DNA of 64,000 bases from positions 1-64,000 of the forward strand of contig NZ_ABCS01000038.1 in assembly GCF_000170895.1 (NCBI RefSeq), in the 5' to 3' direction. Both the position numbers and the translations under genes were made by a program. Source of the DNA: Plesiocystis pacifica SIR-1 (lineage in GTDB: Bacteria; Myxococcota_A; Polyangia; Nannocystales; Nannocystaceae). Each line of letters opens with the position of its first letter. Positions within the stretch are counted from its first letter, which is position 1. Below are positions 53,328 through 63,144 of the stretch, one piece after another. The notes below the pieces were generated by a model. The model made no database searches, was not told the DNA's origin, and saw only the letters and a list, made by a program, of their open reading frames with translations.

Positions 53328-56300
53328 GTGTCGGAGGACATGCCCGAGGGCCGAGATCCCACGGAAAACACCGCTGCGGGCGCCGGTGACGTCGCGGTCA
53401 GTGGTGCAGATGGGGACACCGAGGGGGGCGGAGTGGCCGAAGGGTCTGGTGCCTCGGGACAGGTTGCTGGTCAGGAGACCAGCGCGCCCGAACAGTCACA
53501 CGCAGGACTACGTATACGCGCGGTCGCCGTGATTGCAGTGGCTATTCTCCTTTCCCTGCTCGTGTTTGCAGTGCGGTCTAAATATGAGCATAGTGAGCGC
53601 GGCGAGGTGCGGGAACGCGCCATGGGGGAGGCGCAGAGCCCCGAGAATGCGCATACTGTGCACAAAGACTCCTGGGGTGTGCGCGGTCGGGTGCTCGTGG
53701 AAGCACTGGCCGAGGAGCCGCCTGGCGACCCTTCAGCCGCTGTGGCCGGGGATGGGGACACCGGCAGCGAGGACGGCGGGGCCCCAGTCGACCAGGAGGC
53801 AGCGAATCCGGGCCATTTGGACACGGGAGCGGAGTCTGCGGGGGACGCGTTGGAGGAAGAGTCGGGCGCGGAGGGGGCCGAGGGAGCGTCCGTCGATCTA
53901 CCTACGCAAGCGATGCGTCCGCGTTTGGACCCCCCTGCCGCAGGGAGCTGTCGTGTTCGCGCGTGGCAGGAAGGTCGCGAGCTCGGGACCGCCCCCTGCG
54001 AAGCGGACGGGAGCTACGCTCTGGCGCTCTCACCCCAGAGCGATGGCAAGGTCGCGCTCGAGCTCCTGGTCGAGGGTCACCTCCGCGGGGTGATCACCGT
54101 CGATCTCGGCTCGGAGGAGACGAGCGAGGCGGGAGAGGGGAGCGGCGAGGAGACGGGGGAGTCGCGCGGCCCAAATGGGGACGGGGACACCAACGCGCCG
54201 CCGCAGGAAGAGTCGCCCCAGAGCGATCCCGACCTCGTCGCCGATGAGAACACGCCCACGTCGGAGGACGGCGTGCGCTGGCTCGACGCGCCGACGGTCG
54301 CCCTGGGCCCGGGCTTCGTGGTGACCGGGCAGACCGTCGACGCGCGCGGGCAGCCCATCGCGGGGGTGTCGATCGAAGCGATGCCCCAGCCGGGCATCGG
54401 GGAGCCCGAGCCGTGGCGCACGGTCAGCGACGAACAGGGGCACTTTTCGCTGTCGACCCTTCCCTATGGCCCGGTGAGCCTCCAGGCCCACGCGCCAGGC
54501 TACGCCCTGTCGGTCGTCGAGGCGATCTCGCCGGAGGATCAGGTGTGGATGGTCCTCGACGCGCTCATCGACCTCGAGGGCTCGGCGGTGGCCGATCCCG
54601 AGCTGCTGGCGCGGGCGCGGGTGCGCCTCGAGGGCTCGTCGGTGTGGCCGGCGATCGAGCGTCCATTGGGGCCAGCCGAGGATTCCAAGCAGGAGGCCGA
54701 GGGGCCCGCGCGGGTCTTGGGCCCCGGAGACTTCGTGTTCGAGGCCTTGCCCGACGGCATCTACGGCGTCGAGGTGGTCGTCCCCGCGGCCGAGCCCGGG
54801 GGCCAGGAGTACGCCTCCGTTCCCCTCGAGAACGTGACCCCCGACCTGCGCGTGTCGCTGGCCGTGGTCCCGGCCTTTCGCGTGCCCGTGCGCGTCGAGG
54901 ACCCCGACGGCTCTCCCGTGGTCGGGGCCCGGGTGACCCTCGCCTACGGCCAGCTCGGGATGCTGCAAAAGATCGCCGAGTCGGGTGTGGACGGTCGGAC
55001 CGCGGTCGGGCCCGTGGTCCCCGGCCCCTACCTGCTGCGCGTCGACGCCGACGGCTTCCTGCCGCCGGAGCCCGTCGAGGTCGAGGTCGGCGGCGAGGGC
55101 TACGAGGGCGAGGAGCTGGTGCTCGTGGTCGCCCGGCCGGCGCGCATCGAGGGCGTGGTCGTCGACGAGGACGAGCGCCCGGTCGCCGGCGCGGAGGTCC
55201 TGGTCGACAGCGAGGTCGACTTTGCGATCGGAGAGGGAGACGCCCGCGCGCGCATGTTCGCCGCGGCCCTGGGCGCCCGCGGGGAGGTGGGCAGCCTCGG
55301 GGTGACCCAGGGGGCGGTGCCCGACATCCCGCTGTTCTTCGACGAGGACGAGGGCGCGAGCTTGTCGGGCGTCGTCGCCGACGAGGACGGCCGCTTCGTC
55401 CTCGACATGCTGCTGCCGGGCACGCACCGCATCTGGGCCGTGCACGGGGACCACGCCGCCTCGGCCGTGCAGACCCTCGAGGTGCGCTCGGGCGAGGTGC
55501 GCTCCAAGGTCGTGCTCACCCTGCGCGAGGGCGTGGCGCTGACCGGTGTGCTGCGCACGCGCAACGGCGAGCCCATCCCCGGGGGGCAGATCGACCTGGG
55601 CGACGGGTTGGTGTTGGCGACGGACGAGCGCGGGGTGTTCGACGCGGGCTTTCGCCGGGGCAAGCAGCGCCTCGTCGTGCGCGCGCCGGGCATGGTCCCG
55701 CAGGAGGTGGTCGTGGACCTGCGCAAGGGCGCCGAGGACATCGAGGTCGTGCTCGAGCCGGCCGAGGCCCACTTCGAAGGTCGGGTCGTCGACGGCAACG
55801 GCCGGCCCATCCCCGACGTCGAGGTCGAGCTGCGCCCGGTGGACGGGCTGTCGCCCTCGCTGGTCACCTGGACCGACGCCAAGGGCCGCTACGAGTTCGA
55901 GGAGCTCGGCCCGGGCGGGGTCGAGCTGATGTTCTCGCACCCGGACTTCGTGCCCGCGGACGCGCGCTCGACCCCGGATGAGGGCCTCGTCGAGCAGGTC
56001 CTCGACGCGGGCTGGACCATCGATCTGCTGGTCCGCTCGGCCGTGGCCGGAGAGGCCCTCGAGGGGGTCCGCGCCCAGGCGGGGCACGTCGAGGGCAGCA
56101 CGGACGAGGCCGGCCGGGTCGAGCTCACCGGGCTGGTCGGGGAGGCGGTCGAGGTCGAGCTCAGCGCGCCTGGGTGGCTCGCGCAGCAAGTGCGCGTGCG
56201 TGACGATGGCAGCGGTCGCGTCGAGCTGACCGTCGAGCTGTTCGACGGCGGCGCGCTCGAGGGCACCGTCGACGACGACATCGGGGACCCCGTGAGCGGC

Positions 56301-56525
56301 GCGCGGGTGCAGGCGATGACGGCGAGCGGCGAGCTGTTGGGAGAGGCCAAGAGCGACAACCGCGGGCGCTGGCGCATCGACGGCGTGCCGGCGGGAGACG
56401 TGGTGGTTCGCGCCGATCCCCCCCCTGCCTGGTCAGCGGAGCTTGCGCCAATCGAGGAGGTCCGCTCCGATGTGATCCGCGGCGAGGTTACATCGGCCAT
56501 CCGGTTGCGGTTTGAGAGGCTGTGA
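53328..56525 (+). CDS. Large membrane-anchored carboxypeptidase-regulatory-like repeat protein
   Basis: A 1065-residue protein from the GTG at 53328. An acidic cytoplasmic tail (1-60) is followed by one TM helix (about 62-83, AVAVIAVAILLSLLVFAV), a low-complexity Glu/Asp/Gly/Ala stretch to about residue 330, then six or more beta-sandwich modules of the CarboxypepD_reg/CNA-B type (for example VTGQTVDARGQPIAGVSIEA, IEGVVVDEDERPVAGAEVLV, FEGRVVDGNGRPIPDVEVEL, LEGTVDDDIGDPVSGARVQA). Such proteins act as extracellular or periplasmic scaffolds or adhesins. Its stop overlaps the start of the next gene (TGATG). Confidence 0.85.
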   Translation: MSEDMPEGRDPTENTAAGAGDVAVSGADGDTEGGGVAEGSGASGQVAGQETSAPEQSHAGLRIRAVAVIAVAILLSLLVFAVRSKYEHSERGEVRERAMGEAQSPENAHTVHKDSWGVRGRVLVEALAEEPPGDPSAAVAGDGDTGSEDGGAPVDQEAANPGHLDTGAESAGDALEEESGAEGAEGASVDLPTQAMRPRLDPPAAGSCRVRAWQEGRELGTAPCEADGSYALALSPQSDGKVALELLVEGHLRGVITVDLGSEETSEAGEGSGEETGESRGPNGDGDTNAPPQEESPQSDPDLVADENTPTSEDGVRWLDAPTVALGPGFVVTGQTVDARGQPIAGVSIEAMPQPGIGEPEPWRTVSDEQGHFSLSTLPYGPVSLQAHAPGYALSVVEAISPEDQVWMVLDALIDLEGSAVADPELLARARVRLEGSSVWPAIERPLGPAEDSKQEAEGPARVLGPGDFVFEALPDGIYGVEVVVPAAEPGGQEYASVPLENVTPDLRVSLAVVPAFRVPVRVEDPDGSPVVGARVTLAYGQLGMLQKIAESGVDGRTAVGPVVPGPYLLRVDADGFLPPEPVEVEVGGEGYEGEELVLVVARPARIEGVVVDEDERPVAGAEVLVDSEVDFAIGEGDARARMFAAALGARGEVGSLGVTQGAVPDIPLFFDEDEGASLSGVVADEDGRFVLDMLLPGTHRIWAVHGDHAASAVQTLEVRSGEVRSKVVLTLREGVALTGVLRTRNGEPIPGGQIDLGDGLVLATDERGVFDAGFRRGKQRLVVRAPGMVPQEVVVDLRKGAEDIEVVLEPAEAHFEGRVVDGNGRPIPDVEVELRPVDGLSPSLVTWTDAKGRYEFEELGPGGVELMFSHPDFVPADARSTPDEGLVEQVLDAGWTIDLLVRSAVAGEALEGVRAQAGHVEGSTDEAGRVELTGLVGEAVEVELSAPGWLAQQVRVRDDGSGRVELTVELFDGGALEGTVDDDIGDPVSGARVQAMTASGELLGEAKSDNRGRWRIDGVPAGDVVVRADPPPAWSAELAPIEEVRSDVIRGEVTSAIRLRFERL

Positions 56526-57082
56526 TGTCTACTCGCCAACCAGCCTGCGCCATGAAGACCTCCGAGCTCAGCCTTGCATCCTTTGTCCTGTGTGCCTTTG
56601 CGGCGGTCTCCGGTGGCTGTGCGGGGAGCGAGAGCAAGGACGCGGCGCCCACGGAAGAGGGCGCAAAGACGAGCCTGGAGCCCAAGCCGGTCGACGGCCC
56701 GCAAAAGGTCGCCTCGGTCGACGGTGCCCCGGGTGACGCGGGCGACGAGTACGAGGTCAAGATCAGCCCCGCCGAGGCCAAGGTGGGCGAGGCCGCCAAG
56801 GTCACCATCGAGGTCCTCCCCGCCGATGGCTGGCACCTCAACATGGAGTTCCCGACGGCGCTGACCGTCGAGGCCCCGGCCGACGTGTCCCTGGCCAAGG
56901 CCGAGTACGGCAAGGCCGACGCCGTCGAGTTTGGCGAGGGCCGCGGGGAGTTTGCCGTGGGCTACACGGCGAGCGCGGCTGGGGACAAGGCCTTCTCGGG
57001 TGAGCTCAAGTTTGCGATCTGCCAGGACACCGGCTGCGCGCCCCGTACCGAGCGCCTGGCCTTCAACGTGCCGGTGGAGTGA
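56525..57082 (+). CDS. Lipoprotein with DsbD-alpha-like domain
   Basis: A 185-residue lipoprotein. The ATG at 56525 overlaps the upstream stop, with GAGAGG 5 nt before it. An ATG at 56552 is an alternative start. The signal ends VSGGC (lipobox). After a short linker, the domain from about residue 75 (YEVKISPAEAKVGEAAKVTI, GWHLNMEFPTALTV, LKFAICQDTGCAPRTERLAF) resembles the N-terminal immunoglobulin-like domain of DsbD, including a C-x4-C pair. It may carry or accept electrons in periplasmic thiol exchange, or only share the fold. Coupling to the repeat-protein gene suggests they work together. Confidence 0.72.
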   Translation: MSTRQPACAMKTSELSLASFVLCAFAAVSGGCAGSESKDAAPTEEGAKTSLEPKPVDGPQKVASVDGAPGDAGDEYEVKISPAEAKVGEAAKVTIEVLPADGWHLNMEFPTALTVEAPADVSLAKAEYGKADAVEFGEGRGEFAVGYTASAAGDKAFSGELKFAICQDTGCAPRTERLAFNVPVE

Positions 57083-57089
57083 CGCGGGG

Positions 57090-57107
57090 CCCCGTCAGAT
57101 GACGGGG
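57090..57107 (+). terminator. Hairpin after the DsbD-alpha-like gene
   Basis: Arms CCCCGTCA and TGACGGGG with a very small loop, 8 bp past the stop. No T-tract follows, so it is weak or serves as RNA protection. Confidence 0.45.
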
Positions 57108-57198
57108 TAGGGGAGTCCCCGGCCGGGTCTCGTGGGGAATCTTCGTCGAGAATCTTCCTCGACAGTCCTGGGGCCGAGCGGCCATGCTCTCAAGGCCC

Positions 57199-59541
57199 AT
57201 GACCGACCCGCGTCGCCCCCTCGGAGCCCAACAGCGCCTCGCCCAGCTCGCCTCGACGGTGGCCGAAGACTTCTCGGTCACGCGCCGCTTGCTGAGCTTC
57301 GAGGAGTGGTTCGAGCTGTTGGTGGACAGGCCGCGGATCCACGCCCGCAACAGCGCCCAGTACGTCCGCGACGCCCTCGAGTCCTTCGGCCGCGACGAGG
57401 TGCGCACGCCCCGGGGGCTGACCACGCGCTTTCGCCTCTTCGATCGCAGCTTCGACGACAGCCCCCGCCTGGTCGGCCAGGAGCGGGCGCAAAACGAGCT
57501 CTTCGAGGTCCTCGACGGCTACTGCCGCCTGGGCCGGACCGACTCGCTGATCCTGCTCCACGGGCCCAACGGCAGCGCCAAGAGCACGCTCTTGGATTGC
57601 CTCCAGGCGGGCCTCGAGGCCTACTCGCACACCGACGAGGGGGCGCTGTATCGCTTCGCCTGGGTGTTCCCCAGCGGCCAGCAGCTGTCGGCTGGCATCG
57701 GCTTTGGGGCGCCGGGCTCGAGGGAGCTGCTCGGCGACGAGAGCTACGCGCGCCTCGACACCGGGAGCATCGAGTCCCGGCTCACCGACGAGAACAAGGA
57801 CCACCCGATCTATCTGATCCCCCACGAGCCGCGGCTGCGCCTGCTCGAGGAGCTGTTCGGCGCCGAGGTCGACGGGCAGAGCGAGGACGGCTTCGTCGTC
57901 GCCCACCAGATCCGCAACGGGGACCTCTCGGCGCGCAACCGCAAGATCTTCGACGCCCTGCTCAACGGCTACCAGGGCGACCTGGGCAAGGTCTACCAGC
58001 ACATCCAGGTCGAGCGCCTGTACCTGAGCCGGACCTACCGGCGCGGCCTCGTCGACGTCGAGCCCAAGCAGACCGTGGACGCGCGCTCCTTCCCGGTGAC
58101 CGGCGACCGGGCCTTCGCCAGCTTGCCGCCCTCGGTGTCCGGCCAGGTGCTGCACGGCACCCAGGGCGACCTGGTCGACGCCCAGCGCGGGGTGCTGAAT
58201 TTCTCGGACCTGCTCAAGCGCCCCTACGAGCACTACAAGTACCTGCTGACCGCGACGGAGAGCGGGCGCGTGGTCCTCGACCACCTCTTGCTCGGCCTCG
58301 ACGTCGTGTTCACGGGCTCGGCCAACGACATCAAGCTGCTCGAGTTCCGGGCGCTGCGCTCGGCCGAATATCAGAGCTTCCGCGCCCGCCTCAACCTGAT
58401 CTCGGTGCCCTACCTCCGCGACTACCGGGTCGAGCGCAAGATCTATCAAGAGCAGGTCGGCGACCTGTTGCGCGGGGTCCACATCGCGCCCCACGTGCCG
58501 CGCATCCTCGCGCTGTGGGGGGTGATGACCCGCCTGCGCCCGCCGGACAGCGAGAAGTACCCCAAGAAGATCAGCGCCGCCCTCGACAAGCTCACGCCCC
58601 TGGCCAAGGCCGACCTCTACGCCTACGGCCGGGTGCCCGAGGGCCTGAGCAGCGACGAGGCCAAGGAGCTGCTCGCGGCCGTGCCCGAGATGTACGCCGA
58701 GCGCTTCGCCCACGCCGTGGTCCGGGTCGAGGGCTCGGACACGCCGCTGGGCGACTACGAGGGCAGCTTCGGCGCCAGCGTCCGCGACCTCAAGAACGTG
58801 CTGCTGGCCGCGGCCTCGAACCTGCCCCCGGAGTCGCACAGCGTGACCGTGCCGCGGGTCTTCGACGAGCTCCGCGACTTCCTGGCCGACCAGGTCAACC
58901 ACCGCTGGATGCACCTCGAGGCCAAGGGCGGCTTCCACCTGCTGACCGGCGAGGGCTCGATCACCGAGCGGGCCTTCTCGCGCTGGCTCGACCTGTCCGA
59001 CTGGGAGGTCCGCGAGGCCCTCGGCCTCGTCGACGAGGAGCGCTACCTCGAGCTGTTCCGCAAGTACGTCATCCACGCCAGCCACCACGTCAAGGGCGAG
59101 CGCATCTTCGACGAGGTCACCGGGCAGCTCACCGACCCGGACGAGAAGTTCATGCGCGAGCTCGAGAAGTCCATGGACCCCAACGCGGGCCCGGGCTTTC
59201 GCGAGGACATCCTCGCGCGCATCGGCGCGTGGGCCCTCTCGCACCCCAACGAGGGGCCCATCTACGAGGAGATCTTCGCCGACTACTTCGGGCGCATGCG
59301 CGAGGACTACTACCGGCAGCAAAAGGAGACCGTGCGCCGCGGGATCCAGTACATGCTCGAGCGGCTCACCAACGATCGCCAGGTCGACCTGGACCTGAGC
59401 CAGGACGAGCGCGACAAGGCCCAGCGGGCCCTCGACGTGCTCACGGGCGTCCACGACCCCGACGACGGCAAGCGTCGCGAGCGGCACACGCGGGAGTCTC
59501 TCAAGGAGACCCTGGTCCAGCTCAGCCGCCACCGCTATTAG
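57199..59541 (+). CDS. prkA: PrkA family AAA+ protein (serine protein kinase/protease-like)
   Basis: A 780-residue cytoplasmic protein; the ATG at 57184 would add five residues. The AAA+ core has LVGQERAQNELFEVLDGYC, Walker A GPNGSAKST at 122-130, RRGLVDVEP, the Walker B region RGVLNFSDLLKRPYEHYKYL and sensor TGSANDIKLLEF. The C-terminal kinase-like region includes ILALWGVMTRLR and VRRGIQYMLERLTNDR. PrkA/YeaG proteins affect sporulation and starvation responses. B. subtilis PrkA has been described as a kinase and, later, a Lon-like protease. This one is about 100 residues longer than usual. YeaH/YcgB partners are not adjacent in the window. Confidence 0.9.
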   Translation: MTDPRRPLGAQQRLAQLASTVAEDFSVTRRLLSFEEWFELLVDRPRIHARNSAQYVRDALESFGRDEVRTPRGLTTRFRLFDRSFDDSPRLVGQERAQNELFEVLDGYCRLGRTDSLILLHGPNGSAKSTLLDCLQAGLEAYSHTDEGALYRFAWVFPSGQQLSAGIGFGAPGSRELLGDESYARLDTGSIESRLTDENKDHPIYLIPHEPRLRLLEELFGAEVDGQSEDGFVVAHQIRNGDLSARNRKIFDALLNGYQGDLGKVYQHIQVERLYLSRTYRRGLVDVEPKQTVDARSFPVTGDRAFASLPPSVSGQVLHGTQGDLVDAQRGVLNFSDLLKRPYEHYKYLLTATESGRVVLDHLLLGLDVVFTGSANDIKLLEFRALRSAEYQSFRARLNLISVPYLRDYRVERKIYQEQVGDLLRGVHIAPHVPRILALWGVMTRLRPPDSEKYPKKISAALDKLTPLAKADLYAYGRVPEGLSSDEAKELLAAVPEMYAERFAHAVVRVEGSDTPLGDYEGSFGASVRDLKNVLLAAASNLPPESHSVTVPRVFDELRDFLADQVNHRWMHLEAKGGFHLLTGEGSITERAFSRWLDLSDWEVREALGLVDEERYLELFRKYVIHASHHVKGERIFDEVTGQLTDPDEKFMRELEKSMDPNAGPGFREDILARIGAWALSHPNEGPIYEEIFADYFGRMREDYYRQQKETVRRGIQYMLERLTNDRQVDLDLSQDERDKAQRALDVLTGVHDPDDGKRRERHTRESLKETLVQLSRHRY

Positions 59542-59561
59542 GCGCCTGGTAGGGTCGGGCC

Positions 59562-60923
59562 ATGGCGGAGTGGCTCGCGCGCGCGGCAGACCTGGTGTGG
59601 TCCTACCCGGTGGTGGGCCTGTGCCTGCTCTCGGCGCTCTACTTCACCCTCCGCCTGGGCTTCGTGCAGCTGCGCTGCTTCCCCCACGCGCTCGCGCTGA
59701 TCAGCGGCCGCTACGACCGCGAGGACGAGGCCGGGAACATCTCCCACCTGCAGGCCCTGGCGGCCGCGCTCTCGGGGACCATCGGCATCGGCAACATCGC
59801 CGGCGTGGCCATTGCGATCTCCGTCGGCGGCCCCGGGGCGGTGCTGTGGATGTGGATCACGGGGCTGCTGGGGATGGCGACGAAGTTCGTCGAGTGCACC
59901 CTCGGGACCCACTACCGCGAGATCGACGCGATCACCGGAGAGGCTCGGGGCGGGCCGATGTATTACATCCTCGCGGGCCTCGGACCGCGCTGGCGACCGG
60001 TCGCGCTGTTCTACGCCCTGACCATCGCGCTCGCGGGCTTCGGCTTCACCTGCATGTTCCAGAGCAACCAGGCCGCCGACGCCCTGAAGACCCACTTCCT
60101 CGTGCCCAGCTGGGCGACCGGGGCGGCGCTGACCGTGCTGACGGGCGCGGTGATCCTCGGCGGGATCGAGAGCATCGGGCGGTGGGCGGCGCGCATCGTC
60201 CCGGCGATGTGTCTGATCTACGTCGGCGGGGCCCTGGTCATCTGCGTCCTCGAGTTCGAGCAGCTCCCCGCGGTCCTGGGGCTCATCGTGCGCGACGGGC
60301 TCAGCGGCAAGGCGGCCGCGGGCGGGGCCCTCGGCTCAGTGATCTTGTGGGGCGTGCGGCGGGCGATCTTCTCCAACGAGGCCGGGCTGGGCTCGGCGTC
60401 CATCGCCCACGCCGCGGTCAAGACCGACGAGCCCGTGCGCGAGGGCGTGGTCGCCTCCCTCGGCCCCTTCATCGACACCGTGGTCGTGTCGGGGGCGACG
60501 GCCTTCGTGATCATCTTGGCCGGCAACTACGGCGCCGGCGCGCCCGAGGGGCTCAGCGGCATCTCGCTGTCCGCCGACGCCTTCGACCAGTTCTTGCCCG
60601 GCTTCGGCTCGATCTTCATCACCCTCGCCGGCTTCGGCTTCGCGCTCTCGACGATGATCACCTGGTCCTACTACGGCGAGGTCGCGAGCGTGTGGGTCCT
60701 GGGGCCGCGGGCGGCTCTGGTCTACCGGATCGTGTTCGTCGCCCTGGCCTTCGTCGGCGCGGTCCGCAAGCTCGACGTGGTCATCAGCTTCTCCGACCTC
60801 TTCGTCGGGCTGCTGGTCGTGCCCAACGTGATCGCCTTGGTGTGGCTCTCGCCGAAGGTCGTGGGCTGGTCGCGGGACTATTTTTTGCGCCTGCGCTCGG
60901 GCGCCTTTGACGAGCCTGGCTAG
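59562..60923 (+). CDS. Sodium:alanine/amino-acid symporter, AGCS family
   Basis: A 453-residue integral membrane transporter with about 11 TM segments. The family signature GTIGIGNIAGVAIAI (residues 67-81) and the motif RRAIFSNEAGLGSASIAHAA are both present, together with GGPMYYI. It should couple Na+ to uptake of small neutral amino acids such as alanine or glycine. The gene starts 20 bp after prkA on the same strand, so cotranscription is possible. A bulged hairpin follows it. Confidence 0.93.
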   Translation: MAEWLARAADLVWSYPVVGLCLLSALYFTLRLGFVQLRCFPHALALISGRYDREDEAGNISHLQALAAALSGTIGIGNIAGVAIAISVGGPGAVLWMWITGLLGMATKFVECTLGTHYREIDAITGEARGGPMYYILAGLGPRWRPVALFYALTIALAGFGFTCMFQSNQAADALKTHFLVPSWATGAALTVLTGAVILGGIESIGRWAARIVPAMCLIYVGGALVICVLEFEQLPAVLGLIVRDGLSGKAAAGGALGSVILWGVRRAIFSNEAGLGSASIAHAAVKTDEPVREGVVASLGPFIDTVVVSGATAFVIILAGNYGAGAPEGLSGISLSADAFDQFLPGFGSIFITLAGFGFALSTMITWSYYGEVASVWVLGPRAALVYRIVFVALAFVGAVRKLDVVISFSDLFVGLLVVPNVIALVWLSPKVVGWSRDYFLRLRSGAFDEPG

Positions 60924-60935
60924 CGCGATCGAGAA

Positions 60936-60971
60936 CACCCGGAGCGCTTCTATGAAGAGCAGCTCCGGGTG
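60936..60971. terminator. Hairpin between convergent genes
   Basis: Outer arms CACCCGGAGC and GCTCCGGGTG and an inner CTTC/GAAG stem. It begins 12 bp after the symporter stop and could serve both it and the small gene at 61005. Confidence 0.65.
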
Positions 60972-61004
60972 CTGGGGTCGAGCTGGGCTCGGAGAGTGGT
61001 CGGC

Positions 61005-61241
61005 CTAGTTGTCGACGTCGGTCATCGTCCGGAAGCCGACGGAGCGCCGCGCGAGCAGGCGGCGGCCGTTTTGGTCGGTGTCCGAGAGGCGCCGGAGCTT
61101 GCGGATGCGGTCGTCCTCGTCCTGCTTGTCCTGCTCGCGCAGGCGGGACATGACGCGGTGCGGCATGGACTTGACCATGGGGACGACCCAGCCACGGAAA
61201 GCCTTGACCACCGAATCGCGCTTCGAGCTCATGGTGATCAT
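61005..61241 (-). CDS. Small basic protein of unknown function
   Basis: A 78-residue protein (MSSKRDSVVKAFRGWVVPMV and onward) with many Arg, Lys and Asp residues, a short amphipathic N-terminal helix and no signal or TM. Codon third positions are almost all G or C, as in real genes here. ATG starts exist at 61241 and 61232. It may bind nucleic acid or a membrane surface, but nothing identifies it. Confidence 0.5.
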   Translation of the reverse strand: MITMSSKRDSVVKAFRGWVVPMVKSMPHRVMSRLREQDKQDEDDRIRKLRRLSDTDQNGRRLLARRSVGFRTMTDVDN

Positions 61242-61395
61242 GATGCGATCGATCTCGGGTGAATGACAATGGGTTCCCCCTTCCTGGAGCCCTCAACGCG
61301 CGCGAACTCTGCGTTCGAGCGAAGACATGGGCGATGCTCCAGGACGAGGCGGAGCTAGCGCGAGGGATCACCGAGTCGTGCAGGAGTGGCGCGCC

Positions 61396-63018
61396 TTACT
61401 TTGCGCGTTCTGCAGCGATCCGCTCGGCGAGGGCATCTTGGAGGGCGCGGGCTTGCCTGCGCTGCTTTCGCTCGAGCCCGTTCATGAGGATGGAAAAGGC
61501 GATCGGGTCCTTGCCCTGCGCGCCCGCGTAGCCCGAGAGCGCCGAGACGTCGTCGAGGGTGCCGGTCTTCACGCGGACCCATCCGCCGGCCTGGCTGTCG
61601 TGCAGGCGCGAGCGCGTGGTCCCGTCTTTGCCCATGACCGCGAGCGAGGCGAGGTAGTCGCTGCGGATGCGGAAGTCGGCGTAGACCGCCGCGAGCAGCT
61701 GGGTCATGGCGGCGGGCGAGATGGCGTTGTTGTCGTAGAGGCCCGAGCCGTTGCCGAGCACGAGGCCGCTCTGCTCGACGCCGATGCTCTTGGTGTACTC
61801 GCGCATGCGCTCGAGGGCCTGCTCCGCGGTAGCCCCGTCGCCGGGCTCGAGGGTGCGGAGGATCTGCTCGGCCATGAAGTTGTTGGACCACTTGTTGACC
61901 GAGCGGCACAGCTGGGAGAGCGTCTCGGACCGGTGGGTGGCGAGGAGCCGAGCGTCCTTGGGCACCTCGCCAGACTGGGCGCGGGCCTTGTTGCCCAGCT
62001 TCACGCCGCGCTGGCGCAGGCTCAAGGCCAGGAGCTCGCCCGCGTAGCGCGAGGGGTCGGCGACGGGGTAGCGGTAGCTCGCGGCCGGAGCCTCCGTGCC
62101 GATCTCACCGTGGAAGGTCACGACGGTCTTGCCGCCCTCTTCGCGGGTGCTGACCCACAGCTTGTTGCGCTTGCCGGCGACGGTCGTGGCCTTGGACTCG
62201 AGCGCGAGGTCGTCGACCTCGGGGAGCAGGCGCAGCGTGGGCGAGGCCCCGACGGCGCCGGGTCGGGCGTGGACCTCGAAGGTGTTGTAGTTGACGGACA
62301 TCGCCCCGCCGGGGGCGCGGTGCGAGGCGAACTCGCTCTTTTGCTCGAAGCCGGGAGGCCAGCCGTCGCCGTCGAAGCGGGTGGCGTCGACGATGATCTT
62401 GCCCTTGACCCGGGTCAGGCCGGCGGCGACGAGCTGACCGGCGAGCTCGTAGACTTCGCCGGTGACCAGGGAAGGATCGCCGCCGCCTTGGAGGTAGAGG
62501 TCGCCCTGGAGCACGCCGTCGGCGTCGATGGTGCCGGCGGTCCACACCCGGGTGGAGTAGCGGTGCTCGGGGCCGAGGATCGACAGGGCCGCGGCGGTGG
62601 TGACGAGCTTGGCGTTGCTCGCGGGGTTGAGGGCGCGGTCGGCTTCGCGGGCGTAGAGCACTTCGCCGCTGGCGAGGTCGACGACGGACACGCCGATCTG
62701 CGCGCCGCTCAGGTCGCGGGCGCCGTCGACGAGGGCGTCGAGGTCCGCGCGGAGGCTGCCGGCGGCCGCCGAGCCCTCGTCCGCGGGGGGCGGCGCGGCG
62801 TGGGCGACCCCGCTGAGCGAGGGGAGGGCGCCCTGGGCCTGACTGGCGATCGAGTCGACGAGGCTCGCGCTCTTGGCAGGAGAGGCGCTCTGGGGCGGCG
62901 CAGCGGGCTGAGTCAGGCTCAGCGCTGCGCCGAGCAGGCCGAGGAGACCAGCACAGGCCAGGGCCGCGCGGGCGCGGGCGTGTCGGCTGGGGGCGGGGGC
63001 GATCAGTCGACGGACCAC
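61396..63018 (-). CDS. dacB: D-Ala-D-Ala carboxypeptidase/endopeptidase, PBP4 (S13) family
   Basis: A 540-residue periplasmic peptidase acting on peptidoglycan peptides. The GTG at 63018 (GGTGG upstream) gives a signal/anchor helix at about residues 16-37; GTG 63027 is possible. The S13 motifs are PASNAKLVTT with Ser134 and Lys137, SNN in NKWSNNFM and KTG in GGWVRVKTGTLDDVSALSGY. The inserted domain between SxxK and SxN is present (LYLQGGGDPSLVTG and onward), as in E. coli PBP4. It lies in the same direction as the following PafA/Dop-like gene, 126 bp apart. Confidence 0.92.
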   Translation of the reverse strand: MVRRLIAPAPSRHARARAALACAGLLGLLGAALSLTQPAAPPQSASPAKSASLVDSIASQAQGALPSLSGVAHAAPPPADEGSAAAGSLRADLDALVDGARDLSGAQIGVSVVDLASGEVLYAREADRALNPASNAKLVTTAAALSILGPEHRYSTRVWTAGTIDADGVLQGDLYLQGGGDPSLVTGEVYELAGQLVAAGLTRVKGKIIVDATRFDGDGWPPGFEQKSEFASHRAPGGAMSVNYNTFEVHARPGAVGASPTLRLLPEVDDLALESKATTVAGKRNKLWVSTREEGGKTVVTFHGEIGTEAPAASYRYPVADPSRYAGELLALSLRQRGVKLGNKARAQSGEVPKDARLLATHRSETLSQLCRSVNKWSNNFMAEQILRTLEPGDGATAEQALERMREYTKSIGVEQSGLVLGNGSGLYDNNAISPAAMTQLLAAVYADFRIRSDYLASLAVMGKDGTTRSRLHDSQAGGWVRVKTGTLDDVSALSGYAGAQGKDPIAFSILMNGLERKQRRQARALQDALAERIAAERAK

Positions 63019-63144
63019 GGGCGCCACCCTAGCGCCAGTCGCCACACCAGACCAAGTTTTCAGGTCGAAGCCGCGCTCGGGGGCCGTGGGCTCGTGCACG
63101 GGTCCCCGACGCCCGAGTGACACGGGGGCTTGGGGCGTCCCGGC

